Positions 1-7,933 of a stretch of DNA of 26,070 bases are shown here, in pieces. This DNA is from Dehalococcoidia bacterium. Its GTDB lineage: Bacteria; Chloroflexota; Dehalococcoidia; GIF9; AB-539-J10. Each line of letters starts with the position of its first letter. Within the stretch, counting starts at the first letter, position 1. Location of the stretch: the NCBI GenBank assembly GCA_023229725.1, contig JALNYR010000017.1, positions 1 to 26,070 on the forward strand. Reading direction: 5' to 3'. A model generated the notes under the pieces. It made no database searches. It was not told where the DNA came from and worked only from the letters and a program-made list of their open reading frames with translations. The position numbers were made by a program, and so were the translations under genes.

Positions 1-100
1 CGAAGCGGGGAGTTGCTCCAATCTCGCCCCAGGGAAACACGAGGTCGACAGCCACGAGGAAGGCCAACCAGGCCCAGGCAATCCTGCTCTTGCTTACCAT
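1..100 (-). CDS. Hydrophobic protein of unknown function, N-terminal part only
   Basis: The reading frame starts at an ATG on the minus strand (positions 100-98) and runs off the left edge, leaving 33 visible residues. It begins MVSKSRIAWAWLAFLVAVDL. A short basic start is followed by a hydrophobic stretch of about 16 residues, which looks like a signal anchor or uncleaved signal peptide and suggests a membrane or exported protein. It lies 68 bases downstream of dtd on the same strand and could be co-transcribed with it. The only Shine-Dalgarno-like sequence is a purine run about 20 bases upstream, farther than usual. I do not recognise a family. The call rests on the hydrophobic N-terminus and the context, so it is tentative. 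Confidence 0.45.
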   Translation of the reverse strand, partial: MVSKSRIAWAWLAFLVAVDLVFPWGEIGATPRF

Positions 101-168
101 GTCGGGACTATACCAGCGTCCCTTTGCAACTTCCAGCCGGGATTACGAGTGGCTGCCTGTCGAAAGTG

Positions 169-615
169 CTACTGGCGACGGCTTTCCAGCAGCACCGTGA
201 CCGGCCCGTCGTTGTGAATCTCAACCAGCATATGCTCCTGGAAGACGCCGGTCGCCACGGGCAGCCCCGATTCCCTGAGAGCGGCGACGAAGCGCTCGTA
301 GAGAGGACGCGCCAACTCGGGAGGCGCGGCAGCCGTGAAGCTGGGCCGGCGTCCCTTCGTCGTATCGGCCATCAACGTGAACTGGCTCACGACCAGCACG
401 CCTCCGCCGATGTCCTGAACGGACCGGTCGAACGCGGACTCATCCCGGGCAAAGACGCGCAGGTTGGCAACTCTGCCCGCAAGGTAATCGGCATCCGTCC
501 CGGTGTCTCCGACGCCGACTCCCAGAAAGACCACGAGCCCCGGGCCGATGCTGCCAACGACGGCCCCGTTGACGGTCACGGACCCGGCGATGACGCGCTG
601 CACGAGTGCTTTCAT
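169..615 (-). CDS. dtd: D-aminoacyl-tRNA deacylase
   Basis: This 148-residue protein has the usual length for DTD, a cytoplasmic proofreading enzyme that hydrolyses D-amino acids (and glycine mischarged on tRNA-Ala) from tRNA. The N-terminus MKALVQRV is the family start. The two signature segments are present: SQFT at residues 77-80, followed by the conserved KGRRPSF stretch, and NDGPVT at 135-140, which carries the Gly-cisPro motif that rejects L-aminoacyl substrates. I chose the ATG at 615 because the in-frame TTG eight codons upstream adds residues absent from the family and lies over the predicted promoter -10 element. The ATG has no good Shine-Dalgarno sequence. It sits about 7 bases after the predicted transcription start, so the mRNA may be almost leaderless. 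The gene is divergent from the radical SAM gene. Confidence 0.95.
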   Translation of the reverse strand: MKALVQRVIAGSVTVNGAVVGSIGPGLVVFLGVGVGDTGTDADYLAGRVANLRVFARDESAFDRSVQDIGGGVLVVSQFTLMADTTKGRRPSFTAAAPPELARPLYERFVAALRESGLPVATGVFQEHMLVEIHNDGPVTVLLESRRQ

Positions 616-628
616 GGCGTACGAGCCT

Positions 629-658
629 ATTCTAGGCAAGGCACCGAGCGGCGGTCAA
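629..658 (-). promoter_or_regulatory. Sigma-70-type promoter for dtd
   Basis: Read on the minus strand, TTGACC (658-653), an 18-base spacer and TAGAAT (634-629) match the vegetative consensus at five of six positions in each hexamer. Transcription should start near 622, only about 7 bases before the dtd ATG at 615. Confidence 0.65.
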
Positions 659-697
659 CGAGCCGGCTGCAGCATCTTCGCCCGACACTCGCTCCGA

Positions 698-726
698 TTG
701 AGGGGGCGGCTCACAGCAGCTATAAT
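698..726 (+). promoter_or_regulatory. Sigma-70-type promoter for the radical SAM gene
   Basis: TTGAGG (698-703), a 17-base spacer and a perfect TATAAT (721-726) form a strong vegetative promoter. The expected transcription start is near 733. The TATAAT overlaps the ATG at 725-727, so that ATG would lie upstream of the transcript. This favours the in-frame GTG at 740 as the true start. Confidence 0.65.
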
Positions 727-2545
727 GCTCGAACAACCCGTGAATCTCCCCGAGTCCGTCTTCAACAGGATCTCCCGGCCGGCCCGCTACACCGGGAACG
801 AGTGGAACTCCGTCACGAAGCCGTGGGAAGGGGCTGCTCTCCGCATCGTGTTGTGCTACCCGGACGTGTACGAGGTAGGCATGTCGAACCTCGCCCTGCC
901 CGTACTGTACGAGATGCTCAACGCCCGTGCCGACGTCCTGGCGGAGCGCGTCTTTCCCCCGTGGACGGACATGGAGGACGTGCTCCGCGCCAGCCGCTTG
1001 CCACTCCGGTCGCTTGAGAGCAGGCGACCGCTGCACGAGTTCGACGTCGTGGCGTTCTCTCTCGGCTACGAACTCACGTACACGAACGTGCTGACGGTAC
1101 TCGACCTCGGACGGATTCCACTGCTTCGACAGGAGCGGACGGAACAGCACCCGCTCGTCATCGCCGGCGGCAGTTGCGCCGTCAACCCCGAACCGATGGC
1201 GGACTTCGTGGACCTCTTCTTCGTTGGCGAAGCGGAAGACGGGCTGGGCGCGCTGATTGACTGCATGCGAGCTCACCAGGGTGATCGCGTCGGCCTGCTG
1301 AGAGCCGCGGCCGGGCTCGACGCCGTGTACGTACCTTCGCTGTATGCGCCGCGCTACGGCCAGGACGGTGCGTTCAGCCGTCTCGAGCCCGTGGCACCGG
1401 ACGTCCCCGGCATCATCCAGCGGGCAATCGTCCCCATCCTGCCTCCGCCTCCGACCCATCCGGTGGTCCCGTTCATGGAGGCCGTCCACGACTACGGCAG
1501 CATCGAGATCCAGCGAGGATGCACGCGCGGCTGCCGGTTCTGCCAGGCGGGCATGATCTACCGCCCGTCGCGCGTCCGCGACCGGGCTCAGGTCATCGCC
1601 GCATCCGAACAGCTCGTCCGCAACTGCGGCTACAGCGACCTGTCTCTGCTTTCGCTCAGCAGCAGCGACTACCCGCAGATTGAGGAACTGGTCTCGGACC
1701 TCGAGCCTCTGTGTCGAAGGGACAACATCACGCTTTCACTGCCGAGCCTGCGGCTGGGGCCGGAGTCAGTCCGGCTGCTGGATGCGCTCCCGGGCCGTCG
1801 GGGTGGCTCCTTCACCTTCGCTCCCGAGGCCGGGACCGAGCGACTCAGGCAGGCCATCAACAAGAATGTGTCTGAGGAGGATGTGTTCGCCACGCTCCAG
1901 GCGCTGCTGGAGGGGGGATGGACGAAGCTGAAGTTCTACTTCATGATCGGCCTGCCAACGGAGACCGCGGATGACATAGAGGGAATAGCATCGCTCGTGC
2001 GTCGCGTCATCGCGACCGACCGTTCTCTCCGGTTCAACGTCAGCGTGTCCCTGCTCGTTCCGAAGCCCCACACCCCCTTCCAGTGGGAGTCGCAAAGCTC
2101 CGAGGCCGAAGTTGAAGCCAAACTGGACATCTTGCGAAGGGGCCTTCGAACCGACCGTGTCAAGCTCTCTTGGCCGGACACGCGCACGAGTCAGGTCGAG
2201 GCGGCTCTGTCCAGAGGAGACCGCAGGGTCGGAGCAGCAATTCTCCACGCGTGGCAGGCCGGCAGCCGCTTCGACGCCTGGGGTGAGTGCTTCGACTACC
2301 AGCGCTGGCGAAGAGGCTTCGATTCGTGCGGATTGAGGATGGAGGATTTCGCCAATCGGGCCAGGCCCGTCGACGAACCGCTGCCGTGGGCACGCATCGA
2401 TACGGGCGTGTCAGCGGCCTACCTCAAGGAAGAGCGCCGGCGCACGATGTCGGCCGAGCGCACGACCGACTGCCGGACCGGGGACTGCAACTCCTGCGGC
2501 CTGCAATCGCGCCCGGGCGGCTGTCCGTCCGTGCCCGCGCCCTGA
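725..2545 (+). CDS. B12-binding-like radical SAM protein, TIGR03960-type
   Basis: A protein of about 600 residues of the radical SAM family described as TIGR03960. The N-terminal third resembles the B12-binding fold seen in this family, from the NRISRPARYTGNEWNSV segment through CYPDVYEVGMSN and the FVGEAEDG stretch. The SAM/[4Fe-4S] motif is GCTRGCRFC, encoded at 1517-1543 (cysteine codons at 1520, 1532 and 1541). The C-terminus carries another cysteine-rich tail (CRTGDCNSCG and a later Cys), also usual here. The natural substrate of the family is not established; it often neighbours a DUF2344 partner, which is not present here. Two starts are possible. The ATG at 725 overlaps a perfect -10 box and has no Shine-Dalgarno sequence. 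The GTG at 740 would be about 7 bases into the transcript and gives the shorter N-terminus. The coordinates use the ATG. Confidence 0.88.
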   Translation: MLEQPVNLPESVFNRISRPARYTGNEWNSVTKPWEGAALRIVLCYPDVYEVGMSNLALPVLYEMLNARADVLAERVFPPWTDMEDVLRASRLPLRSLESRRPLHEFDVVAFSLGYELTYTNVLTVLDLGRIPLLRQERTEQHPLVIAGGSCAVNPEPMADFVDLFFVGEAEDGLGALIDCMRAHQGDRVGLLRAAAGLDAVYVPSLYAPRYGQDGAFSRLEPVAPDVPGIIQRAIVPILPPPPTHPVVPFMEAVHDYGSIEIQRGCTRGCRFCQAGMIYRPSRVRDRAQVIAASEQLVRNCGYSDLSLLSLSSSDYPQIEELVSDLEPLCRRDNITLSLPSLRLGPESVRLLDALPGRRGGSFTFAPEAGTERLRQAINKNVSEEDVFATLQALLEGGWTKLKFYFMIGLPTETADDIEGIASLVRRVIATDRSLRFNVSVSLLVPKPHTPFQWESQSSEAEVEAKLDILRRGLRTDRVKLSWPDTRTSQVEAALSRGDRRVGAAILHAWQAGSRFDAWGECFDYQRWRRGFDSCGLRMEDFANRARPVDEPLPWARIDTGVSAAYLKEERRRTMSAERTTDCRTGDCNSCGLQSRPGGCPSVPAP

Positions 2546-3292
2546 CTACGCGGTCTTCGGCAGCCCTTTGAGGAAGTTGTCGATGGCGCGGTTGGTCTGC
2601 TCCGGCTTCTCGCCGAAGAAGAAGTGCGTGCCCCCTTCGATAATGACGTGGCGCGACCCTTGAATGTGGTCAGCCAGGAACTGGCCGTACTTGGGAGGCG
2701 TGAGGACGTCTCTGCTTCCCGAAAGCACGAGGGTCGGCACCCGAATCTCGTGCAGCCTGTCCATCACGTTGAACCGGTCGCAGCAGAGGAAGTCGTTCAA
2801 CTGGACTGCCGCTCCCACACGCGCCGTTTCCTGGAGCAGTGCCTTCCTCAGGTCGCTGTCCATCCCCGCTTCCTTCGTCGCGAAGCCGACGGCAGCCTCC
2901 GCAATCTGGAGCAGCAGAGGTTCGACGAAGTTCTTGAGCCACGGGTCAGGTTCGTCGATGCCCTTCCGGATGGCCTCCAGCACCTGCGGCGCGACTCGCA
3001 GCTTTGCACCGGTGCCGACAAGGATGAGCCCTCCCACACTGTCGGGGTGGTCGAGGGCGTACTGCAGCACGATTGCGCCGCCGAGTGAATGCCCGGCGAG
3101 AACCGGCCGCGAGAAGTGCCTGCCCGTGACATAGCGGAAGAGCCACTCCGAGTACTCTTCCACGGTTGAACAGGCCTCCCCGGGCGCGAGATGCCCGGGC
3201 AGGTTCACTGCCTCCGCGTCGAGAAGGAAGTCAGTCTGGTGCCGCCAGACCGTTCCCGTGTTGCCGGAACCGTGGACAAAGATGAGATGCAC
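2546..3292 (-). CDS. Alpha/beta hydrolase
   Basis: A 248-residue single-domain alpha/beta hydrolase. HGSGNTG at residues 7-13 gives the oxyanion region. GHSLGG at 67-72 is the nucleophile elbow with Ser69. Asp195 (in GSRDVLTP) and His223 (in GGTHFFF) complete the triad. There is no signal peptide, so it is cytoplasmic. It could be an esterase, C-C hydrolase or lactonase; the sequence alone does not decide the substrate. The start is a GTG preceded by AAGGAGGT about 9 bases upstream, a strong ribosome binding site. It is the last gene of the minus-strand run, 66 bases after gyrA. Its stop codon directly abuts the stop of the convergent radical SAM gene. Confidence 0.88.
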   Translation of the reverse strand: MHLIFVHGSGNTGTVWRHQTDFLLDAEAVNLPGHLAPGEACSTVEEYSEWLFRYVTGRHFSRPVLAGHSLGGAIVLQYALDHPDSVGGLILVGTGAKLRVAPQVLEAIRKGIDEPDPWLKNFVEPLLLQIAEAAVGFATKEAGMDSDLRKALLQETARVGAAVQLNDFLCCDRFNVMDRLHEIRVPTLVLSGSRDVLTPPKYGQFLADHIQGSRHVIIEGGTHFFFGEKPEQTNRAIDNFLKGLPKTA

Positions 3293-3358
3293 GGCGATGT
3301 ACCTCCTTCAACGTTCAGAGGCGCGTCCATACCCGGACCGCCGCACGCGGAGACAGGG

Positions 3359-5803
3359 CTACTCGGAGTCGGAGACTATCTCGGCTTCGCCGGTGGCGGT
3401 GACCGAGACTACGACGTCTCCCTCTTCAAGCGCCATGAGGTGGACACCGCGCGCATTCCTGCTCTGCACGGATATCTGCTCCATGGGAATGACCACGACA
3501 TTGCCCGTGGACGAGAGGAGCACAAGAGAACCCTGCGGCGGCACCAGCTTCGCGATAGCAAGCCTGCCGGTCTCAAAACCGACGCGATGCACGCGCAAAC
3601 CCTTGCCGCCGCGCTTGTGCACCGGAATGCTGTCCACGCGCGTCAGCTTGCCGTAGCCCTTCACGGTGACGGTCAACAGATACACGTCGATGGCGACCGG
3701 GTCCATGCCGACAATCTCGTCGTCGGAAACACGAAGGCCGCGAACACCTCCGCTGCTGCGGGAGGCGGTACGGAGCTCCTCGACCCTGAACCGGTTGGCG
3801 AGACCGTTCTGGCTCACCAGGACAAGCTCGCTCTTGTCGCTCACGACCTGCGCCGACACGAGGTGGTCTCCCTCCTTGAGATTGATGGCGATGACGCCCG
3901 TCTTGCGGATGGAGGCGAAGGCTTCCAGCGGCGTCTTCTTCACAACGCCGTGCCGGCTGGCCATCACGAGGAACTGCTTCGGCTCGAACTTCTCCACGGC
4001 CAGAAGCGCCGTGATATCGTCCTTGAGGTCCACCGGCACCACGTTCACCAGTGCTGTTCCCTTCGCGGTCCTGGATGACTCCTCCGGGATCTGGTAGCAC
4101 TTGATGCTGTACACCTTGCCGCGGTCCGTGAAGAACAGGACGCTGTCGTGCGTGTCTGCCGCAAGGATGTGACGAACTGAATCGTTCTCCCTCGTCACCA
4201 TGCCCATGACGCCGCGACCGCCCCGGTGCTGCACGCGGTACGTGCTTGCGGGGAGTCGCTTGACGAACCCGTTGGAGCTCAGCGTGACGATCATCTTCTG
4301 GTGGGGGATGAGGTCTTCCTGGCTGAACTCGGTCGCTTCCTCCTCCCAGATCTCGGTGCGGCGCCTGGACGCGTACTGCTCGCGCAACTGCATCACGTCT
4401 TCCCTGATGACGTGGAGGATCTTCTTCGGATTGGCAAGAAGGTCCTCGAGGTACGCGATGGTCTTGAGCAACTCCGCATACTCTTCGGCGATCTTCTCGC
4501 GCTCAAGGGCCGCCAGCCGACGGAGAGGCATGTCGAGGATTGCCTGTGCCTGCTCGGTGGAAAGGCCGAAGCGGGACATGAGGTTCTCTCTGGCCGCATC
4601 GACCGTCTCCGAACCACGGATGACGGCGATGACCTCGTCGAGATGGTCAAGCGCTATCTGCAAACCCTCGAGGATGTGCGCACGCTTGGCGGCCTTGTCC
4701 AGTTCGAACCGTGACCGGCGCGTGATGACTTCAGTCCGGAAGTCGACGTAGCAGGTGAGGGCTTCGTGGAGGTCGATGGTTCTGGGCTTGCCGTCGACGA
4801 GGGCCACCATGTTCACGAAGTAGGTCGTCTGCATCGGCGTGTGCTGATGCAGGTTGTTCATGATGCGGCCGAGCTGTGCTTCCTTCTTGAGATCGATGAC
4901 GACCCGAAGCCCTTCACGGTCCGACTCGTCCCTCACCTCGGCGATGCCGGTGATGCGCTTGTCGCGAGCGAGCTCGGCGATGCGCTCGACTAGCGCCGCC
5001 TTGTTGACCTGGAAGGGAATCTCCGTGATGACGATCTGGCGCTTGCCGCTCTTGCTCGTCACCTCTTCCGATCTCGCGCGCATGACGATACGGCCGCGCC
5101 CGGTGGCGTAAGCGGCACGAATGCCCTCGGCGCCGAGGATGATGCCTCCCGTGGGGAAGTCGGGACCTTTCACGAACCGCATCAGTTCCTGGTTGCCCGC
5201 AAGGGGATTGTCTATCAGGTAGGCGATGGCATCGCAGACTTCACCGAGGTTATGCGGCGGGATATTGGTTGCCATGCCAACCGCAATGCCCGACGCGCCG
5301 TTCACGAGGAGGTTGGGAAGTCGGGCGGGCAGGACAGTCGGCTCCTTCAGCGAGTCATCGAAGTTGGGAATGAAGTCGACGGTGTCTTTATCGATGTCGA
5401 CCAGCATCTCCATGGCAATTGGAGCCAGTCGGGCTTCCGTGTACCGCATTGCCGCCGGAGGGTCGCCATCGAGGCTACCGAAGTTGCCCTGGCCGTCCAC
5501 AAGGGGGTGGCGCAGAGAGAAGTCCTGCGCCATCCGCACCATGGCTTCATACACCGACGAGTCGCCATGGGGATGGTACTTGCCCAGCACCTCGCCCACG
5601 AGTCGCGCGCTCTTCTTGTAGGCGCTGTTCGGGCGCATGCCCAGGTCTTCCATAGCAAACAGGACCCGGCGCTGTACGGGCTTGAGTCCATCCCGCGCAT
5701 CGGGCAGCGCCCGGGCCACGATGACGCTCATCGCGTAGTCGAGGTAGGAGCGTCTCATCTCCTGCTCGATGTCGATCGGTTTGACGAGTCCGATAGGCGT
5801 CAC
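3359..5803 (-). CDS. gyrA: DNA gyrase subunit A
   Basis: This is the breakage-reunion subunit of gyrase, which works with GyrB to add negative supercoils to DNA. Its 814 residues are a normal length. The catalytic tyrosine is Tyr121 in AAMRYTEARL. The quinolone-resistance region reads HPHGDSSVYE (residues 77-86), with Ser82 and Glu86 at the positions of E. coli Ser83 and Asp87. This is a wild-type-like pattern, as Glu is common there outside enterobacteria. The GyrA box QHRGGRG at residues 525-531, in the C-terminal beta-pinwheel, separates it from ParC and is needed for DNA wrapping. The start is GTG and overlaps the stop of the upstream TPR gene by 4 bases, which implies translational coupling. 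No gyrB is in the window. Confidence 0.97.
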   Translation of the reverse strand: MTPIGLVKPIDIEQEMRRSYLDYAMSVIVARALPDARDGLKPVQRRVLFAMEDLGMRPNSAYKKSARLVGEVLGKYHPHGDSSVYEAMVRMAQDFSLRHPLVDGQGNFGSLDGDPPAAMRYTEARLAPIAMEMLVDIDKDTVDFIPNFDDSLKEPTVLPARLPNLLVNGASGIAVGMATNIPPHNLGEVCDAIAYLIDNPLAGNQELMRFVKGPDFPTGGIILGAEGIRAAYATGRGRIVMRARSEEVTSKSGKRQIVITEIPFQVNKAALVERIAELARDKRITGIAEVRDESDREGLRVVIDLKKEAQLGRIMNNLHQHTPMQTTYFVNMVALVDGKPRTIDLHEALTCYVDFRTEVITRRSRFELDKAAKRAHILEGLQIALDHLDEVIAVIRGSETVDAARENLMSRFGLSTEQAQAILDMPLRRLAALEREKIAEEYAELLKTIAYLEDLLANPKKILHVIREDVMQLREQYASRRRTEIWEEEATEFSQEDLIPHQKMIVTLSSNGFVKRLPASTYRVQHRGGRGVMGMVTRENDSVRHILAADTHDSVLFFTDRGKVYSIKCYQIPEESSRTAKGTALVNVVPVDLKDDITALLAVEKFEPKQFLVMASRHGVVKKTPLEAFASIRKTGVIAINLKEGDHLVSAQVVSDKSELVLVSQNGLANRFRVEELRTASRSSGGVRGLRVSDDEIVGMDPVAIDVYLLTVTVKGYGKLTRVDSIPVHKRGGKGLRVHRVGFETGRLAIAKLVPPQGSLVLLSSTGNVVVIPMEQISVQSRNARGVHLMALEEGDVVVSVTATGEAEIVSDSE

Positions 5804-6657
5804 TCAGCACTCCCCTCTCTATCGCGCGGTTCTTCTACCAGCGTGAATCCTTCGAGATATCCGCGGTCATCCTCTTCGCCAGAGGGCTCATCGAAGTCGC
5901 CGTGTCCCAGGCCGTGCAGAGCCGCGACCGACCTGCGCCCCTCGTCAACTATGGGCGGCGTCTCAACAGGCGAGACCCTGGCCGGGTGGCCGTAGAGTCT
6001 GTCCGCTTGTGAGGGAGGGAACGACGACTGGCCGGCCAGACCGGGATGTTGAAAATCCTCGCGCACCAGGAGCTGCGCTCCCGCCTCTCCAGTCGCAAGC
6101 ACCGACGCACTGTACTGGTTCCCGCCGTACATCAGCTTCGCCAGACGGACGCCGTGCCGAGGATCGAGCTCTCCGAGCACGCACTCGTTCCCGTCCTCCG
6201 CGAAGACGCGCTGCCCCCGGCGCCGGAGAACCACGGCCCCGCCGACGCCGATTTCGGCGATGCGGTCGAGAGAGGCAACATTGGTGAGGTCCACGACACC
6301 GGTTTTGCCCCGCGTGGAAGCGAAGAAGTCCTTTCCCAGACTGCGCGCCTTCTCGGGCTCGAGTTTGCCGACGCCTGACCACGTCTTGAGGCGCTCGATG
6401 TTCTTCGAGGCGATGCTGTTTCCGGGGTCCACTTCCATGGCTTTCCGGTACGTTTCCTCGGCTTCTCCGAAGCGGCCGAGCTCGATCAGCGCTCTGCCAA
6501 GACGATTGTAGGCCGCCACGTCATCCGCGAACCTCTCCACAATCGTCTTGTTGGCGGCCACGGCCTCCTCCCATCTTCCCTGCACGGCCAGAGCAATCGC
6601 CTCTTGCGAGAGCTTGCGGCCCAGTCTAGCGCGGTCTTCTTCCTGCTGAAATGCCAC
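5800..6657 (-). CDS. TPR-repeat protein of unknown function
   Basis: A 285-residue protein. Residues 16-85 contain two tetratricopeptide repeats (around AVQGRWEEAVAANKTIVE and the ELGRFGEAEETYRKAMEVDP segment), which normally mediate protein-protein contact. Residues about 95-215 form a second region with no motif I can name, rich in Gly and charged residues (it contains LTNVASLDRIAEIGVGGAVV). The C-terminal 70 residues are acidic and look disordered. There is no signal peptide or membrane segment. The GTG start has AGGAG about 10 bases upstream. It lies 38 bases after lysC and overlaps gyrA by 4 bases, so it is made together with gyrase A. Its job is unknown. Confidence 0.8.
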   Translation of the reverse strand: MAFQQEEDRARLGRKLSQEAIALAVQGRWEEAVAANKTIVERFADDVAAYNRLGRALIELGRFGEAEETYRKAMEVDPGNSIASKNIERLKTWSGVGKLEPEKARSLGKDFFASTRGKTGVVDLTNVASLDRIAEIGVGGAVVLRRRGQRVFAEDGNECVLGELDPRHGVRLAKLMYGGNQYSASVLATGEAGAQLLVREDFQHPGLAGQSSFPPSQADRLYGHPARVSPVETPPIVDEGRRSVAALHGLGHGDFDEPSGEEDDRGYLEGFTLVEEPRDREGSAE

Positions 6658-6695
6658 GGTGCTGTGACTCCTGCTGCCGGCTCCCCGGCGTAGCT

Positions 6696-7922
6696 CTACT
6701 CGCTCTGACGGAACTCCACATCGAAGGCGCGGTGAAGCGCACGAACGGCATCCGTCAGACGGCTCTCGCTGACGATGCAGGTGATGCGAATCTCCGAGGT
6801 GGTGATGAGCTCGATGTTGATGTTGCTTTCGGCAAGCGCGTTGAACATCCGCGCGGCATAGCCGGGCGTGTTCTGCATGCCCGTGCCAATGATGCTCACC
6901 TTGCCCAGCGTCTCATCAGCCGTGACCCTGGCGGCGCCAATCGTCCTGGCGACAGGCTCCACGATGGACATCGCCTTGACGACATCGGTCCGGGCGACGG
7001 TGAAGGTGACGTCGGTGACATCGTCGCCGCCGACGTTCTGGACGATGGTATCCACGCTGACGTTGGCCCGAGCGAGGGGAACGAAGATCTCCCTCGCCAT
7101 GCCCGGGTGGTTCGGCACTGCCCAGACGGTTATCTTGGCAACATTCGTGTCGTGAGCGATGCCGCTCACCTTGTTGCGCAGTTCCATGCTTGCCTCCTTG
7201 CAGATGAGCGTGCCGGGCGCGGCGCTGCTGCTCGAGGCGACGAGGATGGGCATATCGTAGACTTGCCCCAGTTCGACCGCCCTCGGGGCCATGACCTTCG
7301 CCCCGTAGGTGGCGAGCTCGAGCATCTCCTCGTAGCCTATCTTCGACAGCTTGACGGCTTCCGTCACAACCCGGGGGTCGGCCGAGTATACGCCCTCGAC
7401 ATCCGTGTATATCTCGCACACGTCGGCTCCGAGGCTGATGGCAAGCGCCACGGCGGTCGTGTCAGAGCCACCCCGGCCCAGTGTGGTCGTATCCATGTTC
7501 GGGTTCACGCCCTGGAAACCGGCCACAATCACCACGTTGCCCTTCTTGAGTTCCTCGACAACGCGTAGCGGCTCGATGCCGGTGATATGCGCCTTGCTGT
7601 AGATGCCGTCCGTGTGGATGCCCGCCTGCAGGCCGGTGAGGCTCAGCGCGCTACACTCCATGGACTTGAGCGTCATCGCGAGGAGGGTACTCGACACTAT
7701 CTCACCGGTAGAGAGGAGTACGTCCATCTCCCGCTCGTCGGGACGTTCAACGAGTTGCTGAGCAAGCGAGATGAGATCATCGGTCGTGTCCCCCATTGCC
7801 GATACGACCACCACGACATCGTTGCCGGCTTCGCGCGCCCGCGTGATGCGCCTCGCGACGTTCCGGATGTGGTCTGCGTCAGCGACCGAGCTGCCGCCAT
7901 ACTTCTGTACAATCAGCGCCAT
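6696..7922 (-). CDS. lysC: Aspartate kinase
   Basis: This enzyme phosphorylates aspartate to 4-aspartyl phosphate, the first step towards lysine, methionine and threonine. The 408 residues fit the monofunctional class with a kinase domain and two C-terminal ACT domains. The kinase signature KYGGSSV is at residues 7-13. The region around GRGGSDTTAVALA is the conserved substrate and nucleotide segment. The C-terminal segments around GTGMQNTPGYAARMF and LITTSEIRITCIVSE are typical ACT sequences, so lysine and/or threonine feedback is expected from family knowledge. No fused homoserine dehydrogenase is present. The start is ATG with a GAAAGGG ribosome binding site. The gene follows the apgM-like gene by 11 bases. 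Confidence 0.95.
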   Translation of the reverse strand: MALIVQKYGGSSVADADHIRNVARRITRAREAGNDVVVVVSAMGDTTDDLISLAQQLVERPDEREMDVLLSTGEIVSSTLLAMTLKSMECSALSLTGLQAGIHTDGIYSKAHITGIEPLRVVEELKKGNVVIVAGFQGVNPNMDTTTLGRGGSDTTAVALAISLGADVCEIYTDVEGVYSADPRVVTEAVKLSKIGYEEMLELATYGAKVMAPRAVELGQVYDMPILVASSSSAAPGTLICKEASMELRNKVSGIAHDTNVAKITVWAVPNHPGMAREIFVPLARANVSVDTIVQNVGGDDVTDVTFTVARTDVVKAMSIVEPVARTIGAARVTADETLGKVSIIGTGMQNTPGYAARMFNALAESNINIELITTSEIRITCIVSESRLTDAVRALHRAFDVEFRQSE

Positions 7923-7933
7923 GCGAGACCCTT

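Noticed and set aside
503..724. N-terminal extension of the radical SAM frame back to 503
   Set aside because: It overlaps dtd and both promoters. The added residues do not resemble the family, which starts close to the ARYTGNEWNSV segment.
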